The translations under genes were made by a program, and so were the position numbers. This document shows, piece by piece, positions 31,532 to 40,206 of a stretch of 64,000 nt of DNA. Numbering within the stretch: the stretch's first letter is position 1; each line of letters begins with the position of its first letter. The stretch is from JAHFTW01 sp038046785. Lineage in GTDB: Archaea > Thermoplasmatota > E2 > JACPAO01 > JAHFTW01. The stretch covers positions 119,832 through 183,831 of the forward strand of contig JBBSVM010000006.1 of assembly GCA_038046785.1 (NCBI GenBank), given 5' to 3'. Below the pieces are notes generated by a model. The model searched no databases. It was not told where the DNA came from and saw only the letters and a list, made by a program, of their open reading frames with translations.

Positions 31532-32601
31532 TTCTTTGCCTCCATTTTTTCTTTTAGCCATACAATACGGACAGGAATCTCGAATGACTTGCCGTTGGTG
31601 CGTTCATCGTTGACGCTGATGTGGTGGTTCAGCACGGGGTAGTCGTTGCCCATCGAGTCCTGGTAGGTGAGGGCGAAATCCAGGGATTGGAAATGGTGGT
31701 CGAGGACAATGCTCGTGTTGCCCTGCTGCATTCGGACGCCCTCGGCGGGGTTCATGGACATCATGTCGAGGAGGGAGGCGATCCAGATTTGTTCGATTTC
31801 CGAGTGGAGCAGCCTTCCCAGTTTTTCTCGGTACTCTTTGTCCCCGAGCATTTCACGTTGGGCGCGCATGGCGGCCAAGAATTCGGGGTCGAGTTTTTCG
31901 CCTGTGTCAAGGGCGTTGAGGATTCGCGACATCGTTTCCACCACAAGTTCTTCCCCAACTTTTACGCGCGTTCCCTTTGGGGGCTCGCTGGCGGGCAAAG
32001 GCTCGTCGAGGTCGCGACGGGGGGCAAGACGCTTGAGGATGGCCTCAAAAAGGAGTTCGTTGCGGATTTTACTCTGCCCATTGGATGTAACCTCGACGTG
32101 GACGCGAGCGGAGCCGCTGCCCACGAGTTTGACTTTGATCTCAAGTGGTCCGGCCTTCCCATCCGGGGGGATGCGGAAGTTGTCGGGGGCGTCCACGATT
32201 TCGATGGTGGGGCGAATGACTCGAGTTTGCACGTCAACGACGTGAATCTCTTGTTCGCCGGAGAAGAATGCCGCTTGGATGTTGATGATTTCTTCGCGTG
32301 CCACGGGAAGTCGCTTGCAGAGCAAGGTGCCGGAAAGGTAGCCATGGATTCCAACGTCCGTGACGCGGAAGGTCGTACCAGTTGTGTGCTCGTCCATCGA
32401 CGTCAAGCGGGCATTGTGGATTGCCTTGATCTCCACCCCGGTTGGCAGACGGAATTCGACTGCATTGAGGGCATCAAATGGAGTCCAGAGCAAGTGGAAC
32501 GGGGCGGCCTCGTTGGGGAGGACCCAATCTGCCAGATATGCCTCCTTGAAATGGAATCTTGGACCATCAGCCGCCGGTGAAGATTGGGGGGCGGACTGCA
32601 T
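31528..32601 (-). CDS. Soluble beta-rich protein of unknown function
   Basis: 357 residues from the ATG at 32601; the frame runs open further upstream but that part is Arg/Ser-rich and not protein-like. No signal or membrane segment. The N-terminal half looks like beta-sandwich domains ('FHLLWTPFDALNAVEFRLP', 'GPLEIKVKLVGSGSARVHVE'). A helical part follows (about 220-280), then a beta end ('YPVLNHHISVNDERTNGKSF'). Coupled by ATGA to the coiled-coil protein gene. No family recognised; the pair is the least explained coding unit in the window. Confidence 0.7.
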   Translation of the reverse strand: MQSAPQSSPAADGPRFHFKEAYLADWVLPNEAAPFHLLWTPFDALNAVEFRLPTGVEIKAIHNARLTSMDEHTTGTTFRVTDVGIHGYLSGTLLCKRLPVAREEIINIQAAFFSGEQEIHVVDVQTRVIRPTIEIVDAPDNFRIPPDGKAGPLEIKVKLVGSGSARVHVEVTSNGQSKIRNELLFEAILKRLAPRRDLDEPLPASEPPKGTRVKVGEELVVETMSRILNALDTGEKLDPEFLAAMRAQREMLGDKEYREKLGRLLHSEIEQIWIASLLDMMSMNPAEGVRMQQGNTSIVLDHHFQSLDFALTYQDSMGNDYPVLNHHISVNDERTNGKSFEIPVRIVWLKEKMEAKK

Positions 32602-33140
32602 GGCAGAGATGCCAAGCGCCAGAGTCCCATTTGAAGGTGCGTGGAGCCGGCCTTCGGCCGGGGGCGTGGCGGCGCTGCGGCGCCGCGCACGCTTGCCGAC
32701 GACGAGAGGAACAGTGCCGCGTTGGGGCTTCCAAGTGGGCGAGCGGCTGGCCCTTGCGCTGGGGCGAGCCGAACGCCCACTTCGTTCGCGCTGGCGTTCT
32801 TCGTCGCTCCACACCGATCCTCATTCGTGTATGTGAGTCCACGCACAGGCCAATGCGTGTACCACTTTCACTCATCCTCCCCGGTCGCTTATCTTCTGAT
32901 ACGCGTTTCGCGCCTTCAGCGCGAAACGCGCTTCAGTGGATTGCGACCGGGGGGATAAGAAAAATAGGGAACCCCCCAACCCAGTTCCTGAACCTCCCCC
33001 ACCCAATAAGAAAAGGTGGGAGCACCAAAGAGAGAATACGGGCCCTTTGCGCGTTGATTGGGATGCGGTGCGGAGTCCGCCTGTCCCGCGCAGGCGCCGC
33101 GACTTTGGACCCATACTTAAGCGCCTCGGGCGAGAGCGCG
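32602..33140. other. 539-base intergenic region with several inverted repeats, no gene seen
   Basis: I find no convincing protein gene. It holds a nested inverted repeat at 32879-32952, a 6-bp hairpin at 32840-32859 (CACGCA/TGCGTG), and GC hairpins near 32646-32660 and 32670-32685. On the minus strand two T-rich stretches (TTTTCTT near 33010, TTTTTCTT near 32960) could end transcription from the KOW gene. A TATA-like CTTAAGTATG lies at 33111-33120 on the minus strand. A non-coding RNA or a protein-binding region is possible; neither SRP RNA nor RNase P RNA signatures were seen. Confidence 0.5.
32879..32952. repeat. Nested inverted repeat (10-bp outer stem, 12-bp inner hairpin)
   Basis: Outer arms CCCCGGTCGC (32879-32888) and GCGACCGGGG (32943-32952) enclose a perfect inner hairpin with arms CGCGTTTCGCGC (32902-32913) and GCGCGAAACGCG (32919-32930) around a 5-base loop. 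The two stems together could fold as a long rod with a 13 x 12 internal loop. Strand of any transcript is not determined. Confidence 0.8.
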
Positions 33141-33341
33141 TCAGAGGATGCGGACGTTCTTGGCGAGCGTCTTGAATCGTTCACCCGATTTCGTGGTGAC
33201 GGTGATGGAGACCTGCTTGTAGGTCGCTCCGATCTTGAGGTCCGAGATCGTTCCCGATTTGCCTTTGTGGGTTCCGTCAACGACTTCGCAGGCGGCGCCG
33301 TCGCGCAGGCCGGTGGGTGTTGCGGGGGATGACTTTGCCAT
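33141..33341 (-). CDS. Small KOW-domain protein
   Basis: 66 residues from the ATG at 33341 (MAKSSPATP...); an earlier start at 33368 adds nine. A KOW motif is clear: 'GAACEVVDGTHKGKSGTISD', with the invariant Gly and basic residues, followed by beta strands ending 'FKTLAKNVRIL'. KOW domains bind RNA or ribosomal proteins (L24, S4e, NusG/Spt5). A free-standing one may act on the ribosome or on transcription. It follows Cgi121 after 66 bases on the same strand. Confidence 0.72.
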   Translation of the reverse strand: MAKSSPATPTGLRDGAACEVVDGTHKGKSGTISDLKIGATYKQVSITVTTKSGERFKTLAKNVRIL

Positions 33342-33407
33342 CTTGTGGGCACCCGAGATGTCCCGCAAAAGAGTTGCCGTGGGGCGTCGTCGTCACGCGT
33401 TGTGGGT

Positions 33408-33920
33408 TCAGCGCGCGAGGTCCACGAGAGCAACTGCTTCGAGGACCAGGTCGAGGCGGCGTTCCGGCGTCGTCGCCGCGAGCTGAAGCGCGGTGATGCC
33501 GAAGTCGAGCAGTTTCGATTCGCGGGGGGCCAGCAGGGCGTCGTCCTCGTCGAGGCCCAGGCTGTGCACGAAATGCTCGACGGCGTCGCTGCCTTTGGGG
33601 CCGAGGCCGATGACGATGGCGCCGGACGTCACGTCGGGGAGGCCCATTTTCTCCAGCGCCGCCGAGATGGAGCGTTCGCCGGCGAGGTAGCGCAGGAACT
33701 CCACTTCCGGCCGCTCGGCTTGGGCGCGGCCCTCGGCGGCGGCGCGGGCGGCAAGGCGGGCGGCGTGGCGCACGTGGTCACTGCCGAGCACTCGGTCCGC
33801 GCGCACGACCTGCAGCGGAGCGATGCGGCTGGATTTCTTGGCGACGAAGAGGGCGTCCTCCAGCTTGAGCGGGCCGCGCACGGCGGCGAGGGCGACCTGA
33901 TCTTCGGGGAAGCGCATCAT
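33408..33920 (-). CDS. cgi121: KEOPS complex subunit Cgi121
   Basis: 170 residues. Matches the archaeal Cgi121 family (COG1617) by its layout: 'GPLKLEDALFVAKK', 'LGSDHVRHAARLAARA', 'PEVEFLRYLAGERSISAALE' and 'IVIGLGPKGSDAVEHFV'. Cgi121 recruits tRNA to the KEOPS complex, which makes t6A at position 37 of ANN-decoding tRNAs. Coupled by an ATGA overlap to the Hel308 gene, a neighbourhood common in Euryarchaeota. Confidence 0.85.
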   Translation of the reverse strand: MMRFPEDQVALAAVRGPLKLEDALFVAKKSSRIAPLQVVRADRVLGSDHVRHAARLAARAAAEGRAQAERPEVEFLRYLAGERSISAALEKMGLPDVTSGAIVIGLGPKGSDAVEHFVHSLGLDEDDALLAPRESKLLDFGITALQLAATTPERRLDLVLEAVALVDLAR

Positions 33921-36130
33921 GGATTTCGCTCTCCGAATCCAAGGATGGTGGCTTGGCCCTTGCCCTTTTGTGGCGGCGTCGCGGCGGCGTCGGGCGCTTG
34001 CTGGTCAGGGTCGCCTCCCACTTGCCGGACAAGGTCGGCAGCGAGCTTTGGCCCAAACCCGGGCAGGCTGGCGATGCGGCTTGCGGGGGCCAACCTGAGT
34101 TTGGCCGGTGTGCCAAACCCGGCGGCGTGCAGGGTGCGAGCACGAACGCGACCGACGCCGCGCAGAGCGATGAGTGGCAGGAGTTCCGGTTTGATGCCAT
34201 GCTCAAGACGCAGAGAGAGCTCCTGAATCGGTTTCTGCCAGGCGGGGGCAAGGCCGCGCGCCAGCTCGCCGAACGCGTGCAGCATCCAGTTGGCGGAGTC
34301 GAGCCGCATGCGCAGGTCGCCGGGGCCGATGGCGTAGCGCTCCTCGATGGCGTCGAGGCTGGACTCCGCCATCCAGTCCTCAAGCAGGAAGGCGGTTTTG
34401 GCGTAGCTGAGGGCCGCTTCGAGGTCGCGGCCATCCCCTTCGATGAGCAGCTCTTCGTGGTGGTCCCAGAACCGCTGCTGCACCCAGTCGTCCTCTTTGC
34501 GCAGGTAGAGCGCGAAGAGGTTGGGGCAGCCGGCGATGGCTTGCAGGAGCGCGAACGGTGTTGGTGTCTTGCCCGATTCGAGCGCCTCGCGCAAACGCAG
34601 CGCCGAGAGCGGGTCGATGTAGAGGTCGCTGGCGCGCTTGCCAAACGTGGTTGCTTCAAGCCGCTTGCCCTGCGGCTTGACGAAGTCGTGCTCGATGAGG
34701 AACGAGAGGACGTCCTCGACGCGGTCGCGGCGAATCCAGTCGGAGACCTCGGTGGCCCAGAAGGTTTTCGCGAAGAAATTGGCGAGGCTCTCCTCCGAAT
34801 CGGCGTAGCCGCCGGCGAGCGTCGCAAGAACATGGGTGCGCAGCGCCCCCTCGGCGGCAAGCTTGCTTGCCACCGGTTCCACCTCGCCGCGCAGGTAGGT
34901 CTCCTCAAACGCTTCTTTCTGTTCCAGAGTTTTGGCGATGAGGACCGCCTCGCCGTAGGGGTCGAAGCGGGGGCGGCCGGCGCGTCCCATCATCTGCTTC
35001 ACCTCCATCACGGGCAACGGGCGGGAACCTTCGCCCGCCTCGAAGCGGGTCATGTCGCGAATGATGACGCGGCGGGCGGGGGTGTTCACGCCGGCCGCGA
35101 GCGTCGGCGTCGCACAGAGAACTTTGACGAGCCCTTTGCGGAAACTCTCCTCCAGGAAGCGGCGCTGCTTGGAGTCGAGGCCGGCGGTGTGGAAGGCGAC
35201 CCCCGCCTCGACCAGTTTGCGCAGCTTGCGCCCCGTCAGGCTGCCTTCTTCCTCGTCGAGGGTGGCGGCCGCTGCGGCAAGCGCCTCCAATTGCTGCGGC
35301 GAGAGCTGGGCGCGCACCGGGCCGGCGAGGCGCTGCGCCGCGGTCTCGGCCGCCTTGCGCGTCGAGACGAAGACGAGGCATTGGCCGCCGTCGCGGATGG
35401 TCTCCTCGGCAAGCGAGGCGACCGGGTCGCCGCCCGCTTCGAGCCGTCGCACCGGTTGGCCGAGAAATTCCAGGCGGTCCCCGTAGTAGGTGCCGGTGTG
35501 GAGCTTCGTCGGGCGCCAGTCGGAGGAGACCAGCTTGGCGCCGAGCCAGTGCGCGACGTCGGCGGCGTTCTGGATGGTGGCCGAGAGCGCGACAATCTGC
35601 GCCTGCGGGTTGAGGCTGCGGAACCGGGTCAGGATGACTTCGAGCGTGGGGCCGCGCGAGGCGTCGTTGAGGAGATGCGCCTCATCGGCGACGATGCAGC
35701 CAATCTCCTCCATCCATGGGGAGCGATGGCGCAGCAAAGCGTCGGCCTTCTCCGAGGTGCAGACGATGACGTCGAAGCGGCCCAGGCGCGGGTCGCGCTC
35801 GTCAAGGTCGCCGGTGGCGAGGCCGACGGTGAGGCCGAGCGACTTGAACTGCTGCAACTCCTCGTGCTTCTCGGATGCGAGGGCGCGAAGCGGAACGATG
35901 TAGAGCGCCTTCGTTTTCGTGGCCGGGCCGGTGATGCCGAGCCAGCGGTGCAGGATGGCGAGGTAGGCGACGAGTGATTTTCCGCTCGCGGTCGGAATCG
36001 CGACGAGGGCGTTCTTGCCCTCTTTGATGACTGCCCAGGCAGCCTCCTGTGGCGGGTAGAGCGCCTGGATGCCGGAACCCTCGAGCACGGCGGCGACACG
36101 AGGGTCGATGCCAAGCGCCAGGAGGCCCAC
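33917..36130 (-). CDS. hel308: Ski2-like DNA helicase Hel308
   Basis: 737 residues. Superfamily-2 motifs: Walker A in 'VAIPTASGKSLVAYLAI' (about 40-56), DEAH in 'IVADEAHLLND' (about 145-155), motif VI in 'MMGRAGRPRFDPYG'. A winged-helix and ratchet region precede a C-terminal helix-hairpin-helix ('LRGVGRVRARTLHAAGF', 'SLPGFGPKLAADLV'). The last residues 'QATILGFG' resemble a PCNA-interacting motif. Hel308 unwinds lagging-strand structures at stalled forks. GTG start at 36130, with TTAA about 26 bases upstream. Confidence 0.96.
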   Translation of the reverse strand: MGLLALGIDPRVAAVLEGSGIQALYPPQEAAWAVIKEGKNALVAIPTASGKSLVAYLAILHRWLGITGPATKTKALYIVPLRALASEKHEELQQFKSLGLTVGLATGDLDERDPRLGRFDVIVCTSEKADALLRHRSPWMEEIGCIVADEAHLLNDASRGPTLEVILTRFRSLNPQAQIVALSATIQNAADVAHWLGAKLVSSDWRPTKLHTGTYYGDRLEFLGQPVRRLEAGGDPVASLAEETIRDGGQCLVFVSTRKAAETAAQRLAGPVRAQLSPQQLEALAAAAATLDEEEGSLTGRKLRKLVEAGVAFHTAGLDSKQRRFLEESFRKGLVKVLCATPTLAAGVNTPARRVIIRDMTRFEAGEGSRPLPVMEVKQMMGRAGRPRFDPYGEAVLIAKTLEQKEAFEETYLRGEVEPVASKLAAEGALRTHVLATLAGGYADSEESLANFFAKTFWATEVSDWIRRDRVEDVLSFLIEHDFVKPQGKRLEATTFGKRASDLYIDPLSALRLREALESGKTPTPFALLQAIAGCPNLFALYLRKEDDWVQQRFWDHHEELLIEGDGRDLEAALSYAKTAFLLEDWMAESSLDAIEERYAIGPGDLRMRLDSANWMLHAFGELARGLAPAWQKPIQELSLRLEHGIKPELLPLIALRGVGRVRARTLHAAGFGTPAKLRLAPASRIASLPGFGPKLAADLVRQVGGDPDQQAPDAAATPPQKGKGQATILGFGERNP

Positions 36131-36154
36131 AGTGGGGCGACAGGGCGGGCTCGG

Positions 36155-36159
36155 TTAAG
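36155..36159 (-). promoter_or_regulatory. TATA-like box for Hel308
   Basis: CTTAA on the minus strand about 26 bases before the GTG at 36130, predicting a leaderless hel308-cgi121 transcript. Confidence 0.5.
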
Positions 36160-36245
36160 GGTGCGGGAGGGTGAAGGAAAACGTTCCAGCGACTGCGTGA
36201 CGCCCACCCAAACGGAGATGACGGGGGCGGCCGTCCCATCCGGTG

Positions 36246-36677
36246 ATGAGCATGCCGAGCCTGCTGCCGCCCGCCATCCACCCCATCCTCGTCCATTTCC
36301 CCATCGTCCTTCTGCCCGCCGCCGCCATCCTGGCCACGTTCCGCAACCGGCTGCCGTGGGCCGCCCAAGCCACGCCGCTTGCCCTGGTCGTCGCAGCCGT
36401 CGGTGCGCTGGCCGCCATGGTGTTCGGCATCCTGGAACATGAGCCGTGGGAGGAGCTGCTGAACGGCACGCCACAGCAGCCGTGGCTCGACAACCACAAG
36501 ATTCTCGGCGTCGCGACCGCCACGGTCACCACATTGCTGGCCTTCGCCGCTTGGCGCAGCCGCACCAACCTGTTCGCCGGCCGCCGCGGCTCCACCTGGA
36601 CTCTCGCGCTCTGGGCCGCCACCGCCTTGGTCGCCTTGACGGCTTGGTACGGCGGCGCCCTCGTGCACGAAACCTGA
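36246..36677 (+). CDS. DUF2231 family membrane protein
   Basis: 143 residues from the ATG at 36246 (a GTG just before is also possible). Opens with 'LPPAIHPILVHFPIVLLP', the HPxxVHFP signature of DUF2231, then four membrane helices in all. Conserved His in helix one and in 'DNHKILGVATA' suggest haem or metal binding, as proposed for this family of cytochrome-like membrane proteins. Function not known. Stands alone between Hel308 and the COG1395 regulator. Confidence 0.82.
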   Translation: MSMPSLLPPAIHPILVHFPIVLLPAAAILATFRNRLPWAAQATPLALVVAAVGALAAMVFGILEHEPWEELLNGTPQQPWLDNHKILGVATATVTTLLAFAAWRSRTNLFAGRRGSTWTLALWAATALVALTAWYGGALVHET

Positions 36678-36714
36678 ACGCCCCACGAGCAACCATTGGG
36701 CAGACAAGAATAGT

Positions 36715-36724
36715 CTCTTATAGA
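36715..36724 (+). promoter_or_regulatory. TATA box for the COG1395 regulator
   Basis: CTCTTATAGA with TTATA centred about 28 bases before the ATG at 36748. A GGAGTGG lies directly before the ATG, so both a short leader with ribosome site and a leaderless transcript are conceivable. Confidence 0.55.
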
Positions 36725-36747
36725 AGTGATAGGCACTACAGGAGTGG

Positions 36748-37725
36748 ATGCTGCGTGGAGATCTCATCGAGCAGGTGCGCGCCGTGCTGGCGCGCGCTGG
36801 CTTCACGGTGAGCGACCGCTGCGACTTGCGCCCGGTCAGTTTCGACCTCGTCGCCCGCCGCGACAAGGAGCTCGCCATGGTCAAGGTGCTCGGCAACGTC
36901 GACGCCCTCTCCGAACCCATCGCGCAGGAGATCAAGGTGCTGTGCAAGTTCCTCGACGCGCGCCCCATCCTCGTCGGCCTGCGTGCCGGAGCGGGAGCGC
37001 TCGAGGACGGCGTCATCTACAACCGGCACGACATTCCCATCATGACGCCGCCGACGCTGGAGCGCTACGTCCTGCACGGCGAGGCGCCCATGGTGTTCGC
37101 GGCGCCAGGAGGATTCTACGTCCACCTCGATGCGGCAGCGCTGCGACGCGCACGCGAGGAAGCGCAGGTGAGCCTCGGCGTCATGGCGCAGTTGGCAGGT
37201 GTGTCGCGCCGCGCCATCCAGATGTACGAAGAGGGCATGAGTGCCAGCATCGACGCCGCGATGCGGCTTGAGGAGGCGTTGCAGTCCGACCTCATCCAGC
37301 CGGTGGACCCGTTCGCCGCCTTCGACCCGACCCGCTTTGCACCGCCGCAACAGGCAGCCCCCACCGATGAAGACCCGATGCAGGCGGCGGTGCGCCGCAT
37401 GCTGGAGTCACTTGGCTACCAGGTGCGCGCCACCCACCGCAGCCCGTTCAACGCTCTCTCCACTCCCGACACGCCGAAGGCGGAGAGCCTGCTGACAGGC
37501 ATGGGTACCGATTCACCGCAACTGCGCCGCCGCGCCCGCGTCGTCACCAGTGTCAGCCGCGTCACCGGCCGCCCCGGCTTCTTCATTGTTGAACGCACCA
37601 CGCGCACCAGCTTGGAGGGGATGCCGGTCGTGACGCGCGAAGAGCTGCGCCGCCTTGACGACCCGGTGGCCGTTCTGGAACTCATCCTGGAACGGCAGTC
37701 GCGCGAAGCGGCAAGCGACCTCTAG
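36748..37725 (+). CDS. Archaeal HTH transcriptional regulator, COG1395 type
   Basis: 325 residues. An N-terminal restriction-endonuclease-like domain (about 1-110; 'SFDLVARRDKELAMVKVLGN') is followed by a Xre-type helix-turn-helix (about 128-165; 'EAQVSLGVMAQLAGVSRRAI') and a second alpha/beta domain repeating the first fold. The arrangement matches the archaeal 'putative HTH-type regulatory protein' family. It probably regulates a core process in response to an unknown signal. Single gene with its own promoter. Confidence 0.85.
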   Translation: MLRGDLIEQVRAVLARAGFTVSDRCDLRPVSFDLVARRDKELAMVKVLGNVDALSEPIAQEIKVLCKFLDARPILVGLRAGAGALEDGVIYNRHDIPIMTPPTLERYVLHGEAPMVFAAPGGFYVHLDAAALRRAREEAQVSLGVMAQLAGVSRRAIQMYEEGMSASIDAAMRLEEALQSDLIQPVDPFAAFDPTRFAPPQQAAPTDEDPMQAAVRRMLESLGYQVRATHRSPFNALSTPDTPKAESLLTGMGTDSPQLRRRARVVTSVSRVTGRPGFFIVERTTRTSLEGMPVVTREELRRLDDPVAVLELILERQSREAASDL

Positions 37726-37766
37726 GCTGTCGCGAGGAGCGAGGCTCGCCGCAAGCCGCGCGGAAC

Positions 37767-38705
37767 TTAGAGCGAAATCTGGCCTTCTTTGCTGCGGCGA
37801 CTCAGGTCGCGCAGGACCCAGGCGGCAAACGGCAGGGCGGGGATGCCGCCGGCGCCGAACAGCAGGAAGAGACCCGCCGCCTTGCCCGGGTAGGGCTTGA
37901 AGCCGACCGAGTCGCTCGGGACGTAGGCGCGGCGCAGGATGGAGCCGCCCGCGAACGCGAACGGCGCGAGAACCAGGCCGCTCAGGTTGGGGGTGACGAA
38001 CCAGCGCATCTGGGTCTGCTTCTGCGCCTCGAACTCTTCGCGGTGGTGGTAGGCGGCGTCGATGCCATCCGCCATTTTCACTTCGACCTGGTGCGAATCT
38101 TTGGAGACATGCGTCACGCCGGCTGCAACGGCGGCGTCCAGGAGGACGCGAGCCTCCGCGATGCGATGGGCGTTGAGGAGTGGGAGGACTTGGGCCCAGA
38201 GCTGGTGGTTCGGGGTGAGCTTGGTGACCGTGGCGCGTGCTTTCGCGAGGTCGTCACGCGTGGTGTTGACGACTTTCCACAGGTCGTCGCGCGCCTTGCG
38301 GTTCTCCGCGTTGGGCTCGGACGCGAGCTTGGCGTTGGCGGCATCGAGGCCGGCCTGCTGTGTTGCGAGGGCGGCCGGCTTCGTCTCGGTCGCCTTCACG
38401 GCGTCGAGGTAGTCGCCTTCGCCGACGGTGAGGTTGAGGCTGGAGACGAAGGTCTTGTGGATGCCGGCGTCGGCGGTCGCCTCGAAACTGGAGATGGCGA
38501 ACCAGCCGCCCGCACCAAGCAGCACGGCGGCGCCCAGGGCCATCAGCCGCTTTGTGCGGGCGCGCGGGTCGACCTCCTTGTGCCGCTCGGCGAGGGTCCC
38601 GAGGACGCGCCAGGCGACGGCCAAGAGGACGAGGGTGCCGACGACGACGAACCAGGCCCACGCCTGCTCGATGACGGACCCGGTGGCCTCCAGGAAGGAA
38701 CTCAT
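37767..38705 (-). CDS. Membrane protein with extracytoplasmic helical domain, unknown family
   Basis: 312 residues from the ATG at 38705. The ATG at 38717 adds four, but a TTTAAGG box 25 bases before 38705 favours the shorter. Helix 1 ('WAWFVVVGTLVLLAVAWRVL') and helix 2 ('LMALGAAVLLGAGGWFAIS') flank a basic loop. An outside domain of about 160 residues, partly coiled coil ('DDLWKVVNTTRDDLAKARAT'), follows, then two more helices near the end. No family recognised. Divergent from the chaperonin-like gene. Confidence 0.65.
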   Translation of the reverse strand: MSSFLEATGSVIEQAWAWFVVVGTLVLLAVAWRVLGTLAERHKEVDPRARTKRLMALGAAVLLGAGGWFAISSFEATADAGIHKTFVSSLNLTVGEGDYLDAVKATETKPAALATQQAGLDAANAKLASEPNAENRKARDDLWKVVNTTRDDLAKARATVTKLTPNHQLWAQVLPLLNAHRIAEARVLLDAAVAAGVTHVSKDSHQVEVKMADGIDAAYHHREEFEAQKQTQMRWFVTPNLSGLVLAPFAFAGGSILRRAYVPSDSVGFKPYPGKAAGLFLLFGAGGIPALPFAAWVLRDLSRRSKEGQISL

Positions 38706-38727
38706 TGGCGCGCCCATAGGGAGGACC

Positions 38728-38733
38728 CTTAAA
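38728..38733 (-). promoter_or_regulatory. TATA-like box for the gene at 37767-38705
   Basis: TTTAAG on the minus strand about 25 bases before the ATG at 38705. Confidence 0.45.
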
Positions 38734-38779
38734 GCCTGTGGGAGGGCAGTTTCAAGCGGCCGGTCCCGCTCGATGCGCT

Positions 38780-40204
38780 GTGCCGCGCACCACCTACGTC
38801 GAAGGGGTGCGCGAGGCGGCCAGTTGGGTCGCCGATTTCCTGTCCCCCGCGTACGGCCCGGGCGGCGGGTTCAAGCTGGCGGCGGAGGAGGGCGCCCTCT
38901 TTTCGTCAGGAGCCTCGGCGCTGCGGGAAAGCGGCCTGCGCAGCCCCGAGCTTTCGCCCTACGTCGGACTTGCGACGGCGGTGCAAGGACAGGTGGGCGA
39001 CCACGCCACCGGCGCCACGCTGCTTGCGGCGCGGCTGGTTCTCGCGGGCCTCCGTTTGGAGGAGAACGGCGTCGGCCGCGCTTCGACCATGGACGGGTTG
39101 CGATTGGCGCGCCGGCAAGCGTTGGCGCTGCTTGGAAGTCTGGAGCGACCCGATTCAATCGGCGTCGCCCTCGCGACGGTCGGACGGACATCCGCATGGG
39201 CTTCCATTGCGTGGAACAATCTCCCCGTCCTCGCGGCTGACGGCGTGGTGCGGCTCGATGATGTGGACATCATCGCATCACCTGCCGCTTCGACGGCTTC
39301 CTGGCTCCCGGGTCTCGTCGTCGCACTTGAATCGCCTCGCCGAGCCGGAACCGTGCGCGTTGCCATCCTCGACCAACCCCTCCGAACCAAACCCCGTTCG
39401 GATCTGATGCTGCACGTTCGCGACCCCACAGTGCTCACCCCATTCCATGAGGCTGAAGAGCGTCGGCTGCGCCAGCAAGCGAAACGGTTGGAAGACCTCG
39501 GCGTCGGTCTCGTCGCGGCGCCCGGAATCATTCCCGAACCCATTCAGTCGCATCTCGCCGCCCTTGGCATTCAGACCGTCGCCAACGTTCCGCTTTCCGC
39601 TCTCCGCCGCATCGCGCGCTGCACCGGCGCCGAGGCGGCGCCCACGCTCGATGCAATCGTCTCCGGTCAGCTTGGCGAAGCAACCATCCGGCGCGACGGC
39701 AAGCGCTGGCTTCTCTTCGGCCGAGGACCAACGGCGACCTTCGAAATCCCTGCTGCCACGGCGGCCCACGTAGCCGACGCGAACGACCAGGCGGAGCGTC
39801 TTGTGCGCGCCGCGGGCCGGCACAGCACGAATCCCCGCTCCCTTCCCGGCGGCGGGCGTTGGCAGCGCGAGGTGGCCTCGGCTTTGCGGCGTTCGGCCGA
39901 TGCGGCTCCGGGCAGGTCGCCTCTCGTTCTGCGCGCCGTGGCGGACGCCTTCGCCAGCCTTGTCGATGACCTGGTGCGCAACCTCGGCCGCGACCCCTGG
40001 CGCGAATCGTTGCACCCCAATGCCGAGGCAACGTTCGACGTCGCCGCCGCCGTGCGGGTCGCGGTCGAGGGCGCGTTCGAGGCGGCAACGCAAATCCTGC
40101 GCGTCGATGCGCGCCACGCCCGGCGCTCCAGCTCGACAGTTGGTTTACGCGGCGCGGGCCAACCAACCAAGATTCGCAGCGGCGATGTTCCGCCGCTGAT
40201 GTGA
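38780..40204 (+). CDS. Divergent group II chaperonin (thermosome/CCT) paralogue
   Basis: 474 residues from a GTG at 38780, shorter than a thermosome subunit (about 540). Chaperonin landmarks are recognisable but altered: 'YGPGGGFKLA' for the GPKGMDK region, 'VGDHATGATLLAARLVLAG' for VGDGTTTAVVLAG, 'VRVAILDQPLRTK' for the DxPLE strand, 'ALRRIARCTGAEAAPTLD' in the apical domain and 'GGGRWQREVASALRR' for GGGAxExE. The catalytic segment is only partly kept, so ATP cycling may be weak or lost. It may co-assemble with, or regulate, a true thermosome encoded elsewhere. Confidence 0.72.
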   Translation: MPRTTYVEGVREAASWVADFLSPAYGPGGGFKLAAEEGALFSSGASALRESGLRSPELSPYVGLATAVQGQVGDHATGATLLAARLVLAGLRLEENGVGRASTMDGLRLARRQALALLGSLERPDSIGVALATVGRTSAWASIAWNNLPVLAADGVVRLDDVDIIASPAASTASWLPGLVVALESPRRAGTVRVAILDQPLRTKPRSDLMLHVRDPTVLTPFHEAEERRLRQQAKRLEDLGVGLVAAPGIIPEPIQSHLAALGIQTVANVPLSALRRIARCTGAEAAPTLDAIVSGQLGEATIRRDGKRWLLFGRGPTATFEIPAATAAHVADANDQAERLVRAAGRHSTNPRSLPGGGRWQREVASALRRSADAAPGRSPLVLRAVADAFASLVDDLVRNLGRDPWRESLHPNAEATFDVAAAVRVAVEGAFEAATQILRVDARHARRSSSTVGLRGAGQPTKIRSGDVPPLM

Positions 40205-40206
40205 GG

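Noticed and set aside
32602..33140. SRP RNA or RNase P RNA gene
   Set aside because: Neither the SRP helix-8 GGAAG/GNAR features nor the RNase P GAGGAAAGUC and ACAGAAA elements were found on either strand.
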